Part shown: piece after piece, positions 45,126-55,298 of the stretch
Layout: every line of letters begins with the position of its first letter
Numbering within the stretch: position 1 is the first letter of the stretch
Assembly: GCF_029360775.1 (NCBI RefSeq)
Contig: NZ_JARKMZ010000020.1
Span: 1-64,000, forward strand
Direction: 5' to 3'
From: Daejeonella sp. H1SJ63
GTDB taxonomy: Bacteria > Bacteroidota > Bacteroidia > Sphingobacteriales > Sphingobacteriaceae
DNA: 64,000 nucleotides
Position numbers and translations under genes: made by a program
Notes under the pieces: generated by a model
Told to the model about the DNA's origin: nothing
The model's database searches: none
Seen by the model: only the letters and a program-made list of their open reading frames with translations

Positions 45126-46733
45126 ATGAAAATTAAATATAAAAAAATCACTTACGTCTTATTAAGTATGCTCTTGCTGAGTACCTCATGCGAGAAATAC
45201 CTGGATGTAAATAAGGATCCGAATAATCCATCAAAAATTTCTGCTGCAAGTCGTTTAGTAGGTGCAATAACTACCTCTAACGGTTCAGCGATGTGGAGAG
45301 GGAGCCGGGAAGTAGCCGGCCTGACCCAATATGGAGTAACAAAGCTTACTACAGGTAGTAATATGGCGGCAGAAACCTGGCGTTTTACCTCCTCCTATTT
45401 CCTTTGGCAAAATGCATATGTTTTTACTATGCCTAACTGTGTGGATCTGATTGTCCTTGGTCAGGAAGAAGGGAGCCCTCATTTTGTTGGTGTCGGAAAA
45501 ACTTTACTGGCTATGAACTTCGGTCTGCTAGCCGATCAGTACGGTTCAATTATCGTAGATGATTTTTATGATGGTAAGTCGCAACTGAACCTGACGCCTA
45601 AAATGCAGGATCAGGAGACAGCATATAAGCGTATTGATCAACTACTTGATGAGGCTATTCTGGCATTCAACAGTACAACGAATGCAACCTCTTTAAATGC
45701 AAATGGCGGAGACATTATGTTTCAGGGAGACATTAATAAATGGAAGCGTTTTGCCTGGGCATTAAAGGCAAGATATCTGAACCACCTCTCGAAAAAGACA
45801 GGCATTTATAATCCCGCAAAAATTATTGAGGCTTGCGGAAATGCATTTAATGGCGACGGTATGGATGCGGAATTTGCTTATTTAGGTGGCGGTATGGAAA
45901 CAGACCAAAACCCATGGTACAGTTGGGGAGGATTCGTGCTTCCGGTAGGGATAACTGACCCTAATAGTGCTTTATATAATCCAAGATATTTTGCCTGGAG
46001 CCAATTCTTTGTGAATATGCTTACCAGTCTTCCGGTTACAAATGCTGCTTATCAGGATCCACGGATCAGTAAGATTATGAAGCCTGCTGCATCAGATGGA
46101 CAATATAGAGGTCTAAGATCAGGGGGCGCTTTAGCCGGAGGTCAGGGAATTCTTGCAAACGGACAAGCAGGAGATGCAACAAAGAAAAATGGCAATGATT
46201 ATGGAAGATTCAGTAACAGCGGTTTTTATACAAGTGAAAAATCTCCAATGCCTTTTATAACTTACTCTGAGGTAAAATTAATTGAAGCAGAGGCCAGATT
46301 AAGAAGTAATGATGTTAGTGGTGCAATTACTGCCTATACAGAAGGTGTAAAAGCAAATATGCGTAAACTTGGCGTTGCCCCTGCAGAAATAAATGCTTAT
46401 TGGGATGCTATTCAGGCTAATGGCTTAAATGCTCAGTTTAGCAATCTTACACAAGGATTAAGTCATATCATGAGACAAAAATATATTACACTGTGCTTAA
46501 ATCCTGAAACCTGGGTTGATATGCGCAGATCTGATTTTAGCCAGGCTATTTATGGCCCGTCTCTGGTACGTCCGTTAAACTTAAATTCTGTTGTATTTGA
46601 TGTAAATAATTCCAGTCAATGGATCAGAGCAATGGTTTACGAAGGCAATGAGCAGACCCGTAATCCGCAAGCCGTAGGTGATAACTCTGAAAAATACCGT
46701 TTATTAACTCCTTTATGGTGGGATAAGAATTAA
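45126..46733 (+). CDS. SusD/RagB outer-membrane lipoprotein (SusD-like_2 type)
   Basis: A 535-residue lipoprotein with lipobox STSC (Cys22) followed by EKYLDVNKDPNNPSKIS, characteristic of the SusD-like_2 subgroup. The rest is the usual TPR-like helical fold, closing with a W-rich LLTPLWWDKN. It should cap the SusC barrel encoded immediately upstream and bind the same ligand at the cell surface. A strong hairpin terminator follows the stop. Confidence 0.94.
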   Translation: MKIKYKKITYVLLSMLLLSTSCEKYLDVNKDPNNPSKISAASRLVGAITTSNGSAMWRGSREVAGLTQYGVTKLTTGSNMAAETWRFTSSYFLWQNAYVFTMPNCVDLIVLGQEEGSPHFVGVGKTLLAMNFGLLADQYGSIIVDDFYDGKSQLNLTPKMQDQETAYKRIDQLLDEAILAFNSTTNATSLNANGGDIMFQGDINKWKRFAWALKARYLNHLSKKTGIYNPAKIIEACGNAFNGDGMDAEFAYLGGGMETDQNPWYSWGGFVLPVGITDPNSALYNPRYFAWSQFFVNMLTSLPVTNAAYQDPRISKIMKPAASDGQYRGLRSGGALAGGQGILANGQAGDATKKNGNDYGRFSNSGFYTSEKSPMPFITYSEVKLIEAEARLRSNDVSGAITAYTEGVKANMRKLGVAPAEINAYWDAIQANGLNAQFSNLTQGLSHIMRQKYITLCLNPETWVDMRRSDFSQAIYGPSLVRPLNLNSVVFDVNNSSQWIRAMVYEGNEQTRNPQAVGDNSEKYRLLTPLWWDKN

Positions 46734-46750
46734 ACATCATTCCGGATATG

Positions 46751-46791
46751 AACAGGAAAGCCTCTGAAATCAAATCAGAGGCTTTTCTGTT
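46751..46791 (+). terminator. terminator of the first SusC-SusD pair
   Basis: A 17-bp stem with a single G-U pair (46751-46767 with 46775-46791) encloses an AATCAAA loop; the descending arm is T-rich. It lies 18 bp after the SusD stop. Confidence 0.88.
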
Positions 46792-46892
46792 TAAAACCCA
46801 TTCTGCTTTAATAAAGCAAATCTATAGTGCTATAAAATACCCTTTTACAAGTGGGACATGCCACTCTAAAAATATTAACAATCAATTAAAAG

Positions 46893-46964
46893 TGGTCTCA
46901 GCGGGAATCGAACCCACATCTAAAGTTTAGGAAACTTCTATTCTATCCGTTGAACTATGAGACC
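46893..46964 (-). tRNA. tRNA-Arg (anticodon CCU)
   Basis: The minus strand folds as a full cloverleaf: acceptor GGTCTCA/TGAGACC, D-stem GTTC/GAAT, anticodon stem GAAGT/ACTTT with loop TTCCTAA (anticodon CCU, reading AGG), T-arm GTGGG-TTCGATT-CCCGC and discriminator A. The 3' CCA is not encoded. It begins five bases after the metG stop on the same strand, so it may be cut from the metG transcript. Confidence 0.96.
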
Positions 46965-46969
46965 TGATG

Positions 46970-49069
46970 TTATCTAATCACGCTGCCATTATTGATAGCA
47001 GCGGGAGGCGCAACAAAACTAAGATTTCCATCTGAATTTTCAGCCATAAGAATCATTCCCTGTGATAAAATACCTTTGATCTCTCTTGGCTCAAGATTAA
47101 TCAAAACAGAAACCTGCTTCCCAATAATCTGTTCAGGTTCAAAATATTCTGCAATACCCGAAACAATAGTACGCTGATCCAGTCCGGTATCAATCTTTAA
47201 CTTAAGTAGTTTCTTTGTTTTTGCTACTTTCTCTGCTTCCAGAATTGTACCCACTCTGATATCCATTGATGCAAACTGATCAAAATTCACATTTGGCTTT
47301 GCATCTTCAGGTTTTATTGCTGCCTGAGCATTTGCCGCCTTACTGTCTGTCAGCTTTTTGATCTGTTCTTCAATCAGTGAATCTTCAATCTTTTCAAATA
47401 AGAGCGCTGCCTCATTAAGCTGATGCCCTGCTGAAAGAATATCGGTACTTCCTGCCTTGTCCCAGGTCTGAGTACCCATATTCAACATGTCTGCTAATTT
47501 TTTGGCGCTGAAAGGAAGAAAAGGACCGGCTAAAACGGCAAGATTTGCCGCAATCTGCAATCCGACATTAAGTACTGTTTTGACTCTGTCTTCATCTGTT
47601 TTGATCAGCTTCCAGGGCTCTTCATCAGCAAGATATTTATTTCCAAGGCGAGCCAGATTCATAAACTCAGAAAGTGCTTCCCTGAATCTGTACTGCTCAA
47701 TAGAAGCAGCAATCTTTGCAGGATATAATTTCATTTCCTCCATTACTTTTTGATCTGTTTCGGTAAACGGAGAACCCATCATAACCTTGCCACCGAAATA
47801 CTTGTGCGACAGAACCAAAACCCTGTTTACAAAATTTCCGAAGATTGCTACCAGCTCATTATTATTTCTTGCCTGAAAATCCCTCCAGGTAAAATCATTG
47901 TCTTTGGTTTCAGGCGCTGTTGATGTCAGCACATATCTGAGTACGTCCTGCTTGCCCGGAAATTCATGAAGGTATTCATGAAGCCATACCGCCCAGTTTC
48001 TTGAAGTGGAAATCTTATCACCCTCAAGATTGAGGAATTCATTTGCCGGTACATTATCTGCAAGAGTAAACTGTCCGTGAGCCATTAGCATGGCAGGGAA
48101 TATGATGCAATGAAAAACAATATTATCCTTACCGATAAAGTGGACAAGCTTGGTTTCCTTGTCATACCAATACTTCTCCCAGCTCTCAGTTGGTCTCAGC
48201 TCTTCATTTAAATAATATTCCGACTTTTTTTCAGCACCAAGTTGCTGATTACAAAGGTCTTTTGTACCCGAAATATAGCCGATAGGGGCATCAAACCAAA
48301 CATAAAGAACTTTACCATCAGCACCTTCCACTGGAACTTTTACTCCCCAATCAAGATCACGCGTCATGGCGCGTGGATTTAACCCGCCACTAAGCCATGA
48401 TTTACATTGACCATAAACATTTGGCTTCCATTCTTTATGTGAATCAATATAAGCTTCAATCTGAGGCTGCATTTTATCCAATGGAAGGAACCAGTTCCTT
48501 GTTTTCTTCAGAATAGGTTGTGCTCCCGATAAAGTTGAATGAGGATTGATCAGTTCTGTCGGGCTTAATGAGGTACCGCACTTTTCGCATTGATCTCCAT
48601 ACGCTTCTTCATTACCGCATTTAGGACATGTCCCAACAATATATCTGTCAGCTAAAAACTGCCCTGCTTTCTCATCATAATACTGTTCAGTTTCCTCTTC
48701 ATCAAATACCCCCTTATCATAGAGTGTTCTGAAAAATCCGGAAGCGGTTTCATGATGAGTTGGCGATGAAGTTCTATGATAAATATTAAATGATACACCA
48801 AAATCGCGGAAAGAATCGCCGATAATCTTATGATATTTATCAACCACCTGCTGTGGATCTACACCTTCTTTTCTCGCCTTCAGTGTAATTGGAACTCCGT
48901 GCTCATCTGATCCGCAAACAAAGATCACATCCTTTCCTGTCGATCTGAGAAATCTCACATAGATATCAGCAGGAATGTATACACCTGCCAAATGGCCAAT
49001 ATGAACCGGTCCGTTAGTGTATGGAAGAGCCGCTGTAACCGTATACCTCTTGAATTTATCGTTTCCCAA
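46970..49069 (-). CDS. metG: methionyl-tRNA synthetase
   Basis: A 699-residue class I synthetase charging tRNA-Met. HIGH lies at 23-26, a four-Cys zinc knuckle ([18 protein letters not shown]) near 147-164, the KMSKS loop in the form DKISTS near residue 351, and a C-terminal Trbp111-like tRNA-binding domain from about 590 ([20 protein letters not shown]). The start is TTG (49067-49069); no ATG lies in frame between it and the promoter box, and the family's NFKRYTVT-like opening falls here. tRNA-Arg follows five bases after the stop. Confidence 0.97.
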   Translation of the reverse strand: MGNDKFKRYTVTAALPYTNGPVHIGHLAGVYIPADIYVRFLRSTGKDVIFVCGSDEHGVPITLKARKEGVDPQQVVDKYHKIIGDSFRDFGVSFNIYHRTSSPTHHETASGFFRTLYDKGVFDEEETEQYYDEKAGQFLADRYIVGTCPKCGNEEAYGDQCEKCGTSLSPTELINPHSTLSGAQPILKKTRNWFLPLDKMQPQIEAYIDSHKEWKPNVYGQCKSWLSGGLNPRAMTRDLDWGVKVPVEGADGKVLYVWFDAPIGYISGTKDLCNQQLGAEKKSEYYLNEELRPTESWEKYWYDKETKLVHFIGKDNIVFHCIIFPAMLMAHGQFTLADNVPANEFLNLEGDKISTSRNWAVWLHEYLHEFPGKQDVLRYVLTSTAPETKDNDFTWRDFQARNNNELVAIFGNFVNRVLVLSHKYFGGKVMMGSPFTETDQKVMEEMKLYPAKIAASIEQYRFREALSEFMNLARLGNKYLADEEPWKLIKTDEDRVKTVLNVGLQIAANLAVLAGPFLPFSAKKLADMLNMGTQTWDKAGSTDILSAGHQLNEAALLFEKIEDSLIEEQIKKLTDSKAANAQAAIKPEDAKPNVNFDQFASMDIRVGTILEAEKVAKTKKLLKLKIDTGLDQRTIVSGIAEYFEPEQIIGKQVSVLINLEPREIKGILSQGMILMAENSDGNLSFVAPPAAINNGSVIR

Positions 49070-49110
49070 AATCTTAATATTTGCGTGAATGAGCCTGTTT
49101 TTACCTTTTG

Positions 49111-49118
49111 CAAAGATA
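49111..49118 (-). promoter_or_regulatory. -7 box TATCTTTG for metG
   Basis: A minus-strand TATCTTTG lies 41 bp upstream of the TTG start, limiting where translation can begin. Confidence 0.55.
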
Positions 49119-49252
49119 AGGGCTAATGTGTTAAATTACTAATCAGTTAGTTTGACAATTTACTTATCAGGCATTTTGTAAATTTGTCTGTTCATCAATA
49201 ACATCCGGGCAAAACATTCTGTATTACAAAATTCAAAATAACACAGCTAAAA

Positions 49253-50185
49253 TTGACTAATCAGCTAAATCATCCATTCAAAACGCCCCCTTACCTGAAA
49301 AAGGGAGATACCGTAGCGATTACCTGCCCGGCAAAAAAATTGCCTTCCGGTATCGGTGAAGCCGTACGTTTACTCGAATCATGGGGGCTCAGAGTATTAC
49401 TTGGTGATACTGTGGAAGCCTCATGGCATCAATTTGCCGGAAATGATGAACTCCGGACTGGTGATTTCCAGCGTTTTCTGGATGATGAGAATGTAAAAGC
49501 CATATTTGCTGCGCGTGGAGGCTATGGAACAATCCGGATAATAGACCGGCTTGATTTTAGCGGCTTCAGAGATCATCCAAAATGGATTATAGGCTTCAGT
49601 GATATTACCGTACTGCATAGCCATATTCAGGCTTTGTATAAAACCGAGAGCATTCACGGGCAAATGCCGATAAGCATTCCTGAAGGATCAAAGTTTTCAC
49701 TGGAAATCCTGAGAAAGGCGCTATTCGATGAGTCAATTGAATACAGCTATAAAAGCATCCTTAAAAACAGACCGGGCAACAGCACAGGAATTCTGACAGG
49801 AGGTAACCTTACACTTCTGGTAATGATGTCGGGATCTGTATCTGAGCAGGACTATACCGATAAGATTCTGTTTATTGAGGATGTTGGCGAATATTTGTAC
49901 TCCCTCGACAGGATGATGTGGAATCTAAAGCGTTCAGGCAAGTTAAATAATCTTAAGGGACTGATTGCAGGCTCATTCACAGAAATGAAAGACAATGATA
50001 TTCCATTCGGACAAAATGCCGAACAAATCATTATGGATCATGTTAAAGAGTTTGATTATCCGGTATGTTTCAATTTCCCGGCCGGACACATTGCAGATAA
50101 CCGGGCCTTAATTTTAGGAAGAACAGTGTCACTTCAGGCAGAAGATTATGCAGTAAGAATGATTTATAAAACCGATCATTTGTAG
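49253..50185 (+). CDS. LD-carboxypeptidase (S66 family)
   Basis: A 310-residue serine peptidase of the S66 family. It removes the terminal D-Ala from murein tetrapeptides during cell-wall recycling. The nucleophile is Ser116 in GFSDIT, preceded by FAARGGYGTIR; the Glu and His partners are in LFIEDVGEYLYSLDRMM and FPAGHIADN. There is no signal peptide, consistent with a cytosolic recycling enzyme. The start is TTG at 49253, as no ATG occurs before the conserved KKGDTVAITCPA segment. A dipeptide epimerase that could act in the same pathway is encoded at 21604. Confidence 0.93.
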   Translation: MTNQLNHPFKTPPYLKKGDTVAITCPAKKLPSGIGEAVRLLESWGLRVLLGDTVEASWHQFAGNDELRTGDFQRFLDDENVKAIFAARGGYGTIRIIDRLDFSGFRDHPKWIIGFSDITVLHSHIQALYKTESIHGQMPISIPEGSKFSLEILRKALFDESIEYSYKSILKNRPGNSTGILTGGNLTLLVMMSGSVSEQDYTDKILFIEDVGEYLYSLDRMMWNLKRSGKLNNLKGLIAGSFTEMKDNDIPFGQNAEQIIMDHVKEFDYPVCFNFPAGHIADNRALILGRTVSLQAEDYAVRMIYKTDHL

Positions 50186-50262
50186 TAATATCCGTAACTG
50201 TGGTAAGTAAAGGGTATTGGATACAGGCCAGAGAATAAATCACCCCATCAGGAACAATTTAA

Positions 50263-50297
50263 AACAGAAAAAGCGAACAATGTCCGCTTTTTCTGTT
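50263..50297. terminator. terminator between convergent genes
   Basis: A perfect 13-bp stem AACAGAAAAAGCG with its complement (50263-50275 with 50285-50297) ends 19 bp from the SusD stop and also serves the LD-carboxypeptidase side. Confidence 0.85.
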
Positions 50298-50316
50298 AAT
50301 TAAGGATCAGAGAATA

Positions 50317-51813
50317 TTATCTCCAGCCTCCGTTAGAAGTATTGGTACCATCTGCTTTTGCAACAGTTCCAAAAGTATAGAATGGTTCAGTTAAGCCCAT
50401 AGTCTGCTGAGTTTTAGCAGGAATTGGCAAGTGCAAAGGCGTACCTTTCTGTAAAAGATCCCTTTTTCTCATTTCAAAGAACTGCAAGCCAAGACCGGTT
50501 GTATACATCTCAACATGACGCTCATGATGAATTGCCTGAACTATGTCTGCAGACACTGCAGCAACATCAGCCATCTGACCACGGGTCTTACGGGTACTTG
50601 CATTGATAATTGCAGCAGCACCTGCAAGATCAGTTGTATATGCTCTTGCTTCAGCTTTCAGCATATCATTTTCAGCTTTCATTACCTGCGCTTTTGGACC
50701 AACACCGGCAACATACAGATCATCATATCGCTTATTTCTGTATGGAGAATAGTGATAATAACCTCTGGCAGCCTGAAACCATTGTGAACCAACATATTCA
50801 AAATCAGTCTTTAAACGCTGATCAACCGGATTTGTAGATGCAGTTGGATAAGGGAAAGTTGGACTGTCAGTCCAGTGCTGAGGCTTGGTAGGATCCATCA
50901 TGTTCACAACATAATTGTCTGTTACACCCCATCCCTGATAAACAAGATAGTCACCAGCTTCATCATACCACTTAGCATATCCATCCTGCACTACAATAAA
51001 ATCAGATGTAATTCCTGCATCAGCATAGGTCTTTACTTTAGCCCAGTTTACAGCCGCCAGCTGGCTTTTGTTACGGGGAGTATAAGACATGATTCTTGCA
51101 GCAAATGTACTTGCCAGTTTTTTGAATTCAGCACTTGTATAATCTTTATCAGTACCCAACCATTCTTTTGGAATAGTGAAGGTATTTGCCCCAGCCAGAG
51201 CAATTGCTTCGTCAAGATAAATTAAAGCCTGTGCAGATACTGCGGTATAAGAATCTGCAGCATCAACAGTTGATCCTTTTGCCGGAGTTTTTTCATCTAC
51301 AATAAACGCTCTGTCAAAAACCATTGCAAGGTTGCCGTAACCAAGCCCCTGTGCAAATTTACACATAGCCTTAGTTCTTGGATTTCCTGCACCTGCAGCT
51401 CCAATATTCACACCTTCATTTATTGCTTTCAACACATCAGAAGCTGTATTGATGGCAGAATACATATTATTCCATAAATGAAGCGTGGAAACCTGATAGC
51501 TGTAAGTAGGAGCGTTATTCCATGCGTTGTTGCGGGGCTCCCATGACATATCCCTCATGGCTTGATTACCCCATGAACATGATACGTTATCTGCAGCAGT
51601 TGCAAGCATCATCTTTGATCCGCTAAATGCATTCTCGCCAACATAAATAGTGTTATATAAACCCGAGGTTAAGTTTTCAAGTGCAATACCATTGGAGAAT
51701 ACTTTATCAAAATCGGGCTGATTTAAGTTTTCTACCTGCAGCAAATCTTTTTTACAACCCTGTACTAAAAACAAGGTCAGTGCGATTGCATATATATATT
51801 TAATTTTTTTCAT
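50317..51813 (-). CDS. SusD/RagB family outer-membrane lipoprotein
   Basis: A 498-residue SusD-family protein. The lipobox VQGC (Cys20) is followed by KKDLLQVENLNQPD. The helical TPR-like core and the C-terminal RHVEMYTTGLGLQFFEMRKRDLL segment (family form ER..E...EG.R..DL.R) are present. It pairs with the SusC gene whose stop lies 24 bp upstream on the minus strand, and should form the lid of that transporter. Ligand unknown. Confidence 0.93.
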   Translation of the reverse strand: MKKIKYIYAIALTLFLVQGCKKDLLQVENLNQPDFDKVFSNGIALENLTSGLYNTIYVGENAFSGSKMMLATAADNVSCSWGNQAMRDMSWEPRNNAWNNAPTYSYQVSTLHLWNNMYSAINTASDVLKAINEGVNIGAAGAGNPRTKAMCKFAQGLGYGNLAMVFDRAFIVDEKTPAKGSTVDAADSYTAVSAQALIYLDEAIALAGANTFTIPKEWLGTDKDYTSAEFKKLASTFAARIMSYTPRNKSQLAAVNWAKVKTYADAGITSDFIVVQDGYAKWYDEAGDYLVYQGWGVTDNYVVNMMDPTKPQHWTDSPTFPYPTASTNPVDQRLKTDFEYVGSQWFQAARGYYHYSPYRNKRYDDLYVAGVGPKAQVMKAENDMLKAEARAYTTDLAGAAAIINASTRKTRGQMADVAAVSADIVQAIHHERHVEMYTTGLGLQFFEMRKRDLLQKGTPLHLPIPAKTQQTMGLTEPFYTFGTVAKADGTNTSNGGWR

Positions 51814-51837
51814 AATTCTTTTTATTTAACTGATGTC

Positions 51838-54800
51838 TTAGAAATCCATTGATAATGAGAATGCATAATTTCTGAAGTTTGGATATTTATAAGTTCCATC
51901 GTATGGTTGTCTTAAACTTCCAACTTCAGGATCATATCCACTATAGTCTGTAAATGTAAGCAGGTTACGTCCAACAACTTTTGCTGTAATACTTTTAACC
52001 ACGCCACCAAATACATTTAAGCTCTTCAATGGGAATGTATAACCTAAAGCAACTTCTCTTAATTTCAAATATGTACCGTCTTCAACCCAATAGCTGTTCG
52101 GGGTATTTACATCATAGAAATTAAGGAAATAATCGTATGCTTTCTTTTCTCCCTGAGGCACACCAGCCATATCCATTTCAGGGTTTCTAAGATCTCTTGT
52201 TAACCACTGGCCTTTTGCATTGTAGATGTCCCCGCCTTTCTTAAGGTCAAGCAGGAAATAAAGGGTAGCTCCTTTGTAGTTGAAGGTATTTGATAATCCC
52301 ATATTGAAATCAGCATTACCATCGCCAATCTTAGTAAATAAGTTAGCACCTTTTGAATCTAATTGTTTAATAGCTTTCTCGGCGGTTGTACCCTGTGTAC
52401 CCTTAGCTATAACAAATCCTCTTGAATTTATTTCATAGTCTGCAATTGTTTTACCTGCAGGTAACTGCTTCGCCATCTGATCCAGTGATTTTACCCAGGT
52501 ATGACCATACATTGCTCCATAGGTTTCATTTTCTTTAACATAGAACATCTGCTGCCCGCCACCATCAGTATCACCGAAGGTATAGGCCGGAATTGGAAGA
52601 CTGGTAATTTTTTGTCTGATTCTTGAGAACACGAGATTAGAACTCCATGAAAAATCTTTCTTTTTCATCCAGTTAGCTCCAAGGCTAAACTCAAAAGTCT
52701 TACTCTCAACAGAACCTGCATTCTGGAACTGACTTGTAAAACCATTATTCAGAAATCCTAATAATGGAGCATTAAGGAACTGATCATTTGTTGTAGACTG
52801 AGCATAAACAGCTTCGAAAGTAAAGTTCTTCAGGAAGTCAACATTTAAACCAATTTCAGTTTCTGCAGTTTTTGAAGGCTTCAGGTTTACGTTACCTTTC
52901 TGAACAGCTGAAGCAGAACCATTGCTCAATGTAAAGGTCTCATATTGCCATGCAAAACCCGGACGAATACCTGCAGTTCCATAAGCAGCTCTGATTTTTA
53001 ATTCATCAATACCTTTGATCTTAAAATCTTCAGAGATACGATATGCTCCTGAAGCTCTGAAATATGGGTTCCATCTTTCTTCTGACCCGAATAGGGATGA
53101 ACCATCATAACGGAACATTCCGTCGAACAAGAACTTATCTTTATAATCAAGACCTAAAATTGCAAAGTAGTTCTGAGCTCTTTCAGTTTCATCATATGAT
53201 TCAGCATCATTGATCACAGCGAAGTTGTCATAGGTTGGAATGCCCTCTACACCAAACTGTGATGAGGATACCTCATAATTTTCAAATCTGCGGTTTTCAT
53301 ACAGGTAAGAAAGTTTTCCTTTAACTGTAAGATCACCAAAGGTCTTAGCCATGTTAATGGTAGCCTGAGTATTCTGGCTGTTTCCGGCTTCTGAATAATC
53401 CTGAAGACCTCCGTTAGTGTAAGACATTCCATTAGTTGCTGCAGTACCTCCTGTTGGAGTCCAGGTATCTTTTGGATTGTATAAACGGTAACGGTAGTTA
53501 CTTCTTTCAATAGAATGAGACAGATCAATATTAGCCCATGAAGTAACTCTTGCATTCAATGCAAAGTTTCCTACCCAATTAAACTTCTTGTTATTTCTAT
53601 CTGTTTTATAAAGGGTGTACAATGGGTTAACTGTTTCACCACTCCAGTGGTTCATACGTAAATAGTATGGCTGACCATCCGGATTGAACTGGTTAAGGTT
53701 AACATCTGGTTCAGCTAAAGCAACGTTGAAGAAAACCGCTCCGGTTGATCCGGGATATTCAGTTTTAGTGTTGATCAATAAATTGGAAGTGCTGAACTTT
53801 AACCAGGGAGCAATTTGCTGATCTACGTTAAAACGGAAATTTTGTCTTTTGTATCCATCAGTCATTGCGATTACACCCTGCTGAGCATTATTCTCAAATG
53901 AAGCATAAACTCCAGTCCTTTCAGTTCTGGAAGCCATTGATACGAAGTTCGAATAGTTAACTCCGGTATTAAAGAAATCATTTTGCTGATTACGGGTTAC
54001 ACCGTAAGGATTATCCATATAATGATCGGCTTTGGGAGTCCTGTTTCCGGTAATTAACGGACTGTGACCCGCATCGCGATATCCTGCCGGATATGTAACA
54101 CCCTGGTACTTGGTGAAAGTACCCGCATACTGCTGATAATCTGCAGCAAGAGCGAATGGATGGTGAGTAGCAAGATCAAGGGTATTTGCAATATCCTGAA
54201 CACCGGCTTCATTTCTTATATTGATTTTTACAGCATTCATTCCAATGCTGTTACCCCTTTTAGTGGCTATTGCAATCACACCATTACCTGCTCTTGAACC
54301 ATAAAGAGCTGATGCAGCAGCACCTTTTACAACCTCCATTGAGGAAACGTCATCTGCGTTAATATCTGAAAGAGACCCTGTAAAAATAACTCCATCAATC
54401 AGGATAAGAGGTCCGGATCCTACATTATTCAGGTTATTATCAGCTCTTAACTGAATATCAACACCGCCACCCGGAGTTCCGCTTGGAGCGCTTGCCTTAA
54501 TACCGGCAACTTTACCTGACAGAGCACCGGCCAGTGATGTACCGGTTACAGCGTTTAATCTTTCCTCACCCACCTTGGTTACAGATACTGTCATCTTTTC
54601 TTTGGTAGTAGCACCAGCAACACCGGTAACAATTACTTCAGACAACTGTTTGGCATCAGTTGATAGTTGTACATTAGCTGTATTATTTGCACTGATTGTA
54701 ACTTCTTGTGAAGAGTAGCCTATATAGGTAATCACAAGAGTATTATTTGCCCCTGGTACACGAAGGCTGAATTTACCGTCGCCACCTGTAGAGGTTCCGA

Positions 54801-54948
54801 TATTAGTTCCTTTAACTTTAATACTAACTCCCGGTAATGGTAAACCATCCGTTTTGTCAGTTACTGTTCCTGTAACAGTACGTTCCTGTGCTATAGCCTG
54901 AAAAGCTATAAATAGCAGCAAGAACAAACTTTGTAGAAGTTTTTTCAT
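51838..54948 (-). CDS. SusC/RagA family TonB-linked outer-membrane protein
   Basis: A 1036-residue SusC barrel. Signal peptide MKKLLQSLFLLLFIAFQAIAQ, CarboxypepD_reg-like domain (about 23-100), TonB-box-like LSEVIVTGVAG, plug (about 115-235, with GAAASALYGSRAGNGVIAIATKRG) and barrel ending FRNYAFSLSMDF. Its first 44 codons and leader are almost identical at DNA level to those of the SusC gene at 59935, while the remainder differs, so the two are fed by different plug/barrel modules behind one shared expression cassette. Paired with the SusD gene downstream. Confidence 0.95.
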   Translation of the reverse strand: MKKLLQSLFLLLFIAFQAIAQERTVTGTVTDKTDGLPLPGVSIKVKGTNIGTSTGGDGKFSLRVPGANNTLVITYIGYSSQEVTISANNTANVQLSTDAKQLSEVIVTGVAGATTKEKMTVSVTKVGEERLNAVTGTSLAGALSGKVAGIKASAPSGTPGGGVDIQLRADNNLNNVGSGPLILIDGVIFTGSLSDINADDVSSMEVVKGAAASALYGSRAGNGVIAIATKRGNSIGMNAVKINIRNEAGVQDIANTLDLATHHPFALAADYQQYAGTFTKYQGVTYPAGYRDAGHSPLITGNRTPKADHYMDNPYGVTRNQQNDFFNTGVNYSNFVSMASRTERTGVYASFENNAQQGVIAMTDGYKRQNFRFNVDQQIAPWLKFSTSNLLINTKTEYPGSTGAVFFNVALAEPDVNLNQFNPDGQPYYLRMNHWSGETVNPLYTLYKTDRNNKKFNWVGNFALNARVTSWANIDLSHSIERSNYRYRLYNPKDTWTPTGGTAATNGMSYTNGGLQDYSEAGNSQNTQATINMAKTFGDLTVKGKLSYLYENRRFENYEVSSSQFGVEGIPTYDNFAVINDAESYDETERAQNYFAILGLDYKDKFLFDGMFRYDGSSLFGSEERWNPYFRASGAYRISEDFKIKGIDELKIRAAYGTAGIRPGFAWQYETFTLSNGSASAVQKGNVNLKPSKTAETEIGLNVDFLKNFTFEAVYAQSTTNDQFLNAPLLGFLNNGFTSQFQNAGSVESKTFEFSLGANWMKKKDFSWSSNLVFSRIRQKITSLPIPAYTFGDTDGGGQQMFYVKENETYGAMYGHTWVKSLDQMAKQLPAGKTIADYEINSRGFVIAKGTQGTTAEKAIKQLDSKGANLFTKIGDGNADFNMGLSNTFNYKGATLYFLLDLKKGGDIYNAKGQWLTRDLRNPEMDMAGVPQGEKKAYDYFLNFYDVNTPNSYWVEDGTYLKLREVALGYTFPLKSLNVFGGVVKSITAKVVGRNLLTFTDYSGYDPEVGSLRQPYDGTYKYPNFRNYAFSLSMDF

Positions 54949-55039
54949 ACTTAATTGGTTTTGAAATGTTTAAAAAGAGGGTTGAATTATTTGGTTACTT
55001 TAATATCAAAGTTGAGCAACATAAATGTTACAACAAAAT
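54823..55039 (-). repeat. 217-bp SusC leader repeat, copy 1
   Basis: Covers promoter, untranslated leader, signal peptide and first part of the CarboxypepD_reg domain of the SusC gene. About eight mismatches to copy 2 at 59810-60026 (constant offset 4987). Similarity falls sharply outside both ends. Confidence 0.9.
55007..55038 (-). promoter_or_regulatory. promoter of the SusC gene ending at 51838
   Basis: On the minus strand, TTTTG (55038-55034) and CAACTTTG (55014-55007) are separated by 19 bp, close to the Bacteroidota arrangement TTTG-N19-TAnnTTTG. The first base of the -7 box deviates (C for T). Confidence 0.6.
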
Positions 55040-55245
55040 TATATTATTACTATTTTTAAAATAATAATATAAATGCCTGATAATCAATTGATTAAATTTG
55101 ATTGGATTCAAATATTCAACGTAGTATTTTAAAATAATACCCGGAATTGCGACAAGTAAACCGGAATGTTAAGCATCATTCATTAAAATATAGTATATAA
55201 ACAGCCAATAATTCCATAATATTTTTGCGGTAAAAATCCTTTAAA
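55040..55245. other. AT-rich spacer upstream of SusC
   Basis: No ORF. Two TATTTTAAAATA-like palindromes (55051-55063 and 55125-55136) occur in otherwise AT-rich sequence; I attach no function to them. Confidence 0.4.
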
Positions 55246-55287
55246 TATAAAAGAGCCCCAATAGATATCCATTGGGGCTCTTTTATA
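55246..55287 (-). terminator. terminator of the second minus-strand SusC-SusD pair
   Basis: A perfect 17-bp stem (55246-55262 with 55271-55287), GC-rich in the middle with A/T-rich ends, lies 12 bp after the SusD stop. Confidence 0.9.
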
Positions 55288-55298
55288 TTAAAACCGAA

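Noticed and set aside
55051-55136. Two TATTTTAAAATA palindromes upstream of SusC
   Set aside because: Such AT palindromes are common in AT-rich spacers of this kind and the second SusC gene with the same promoter lacks them.
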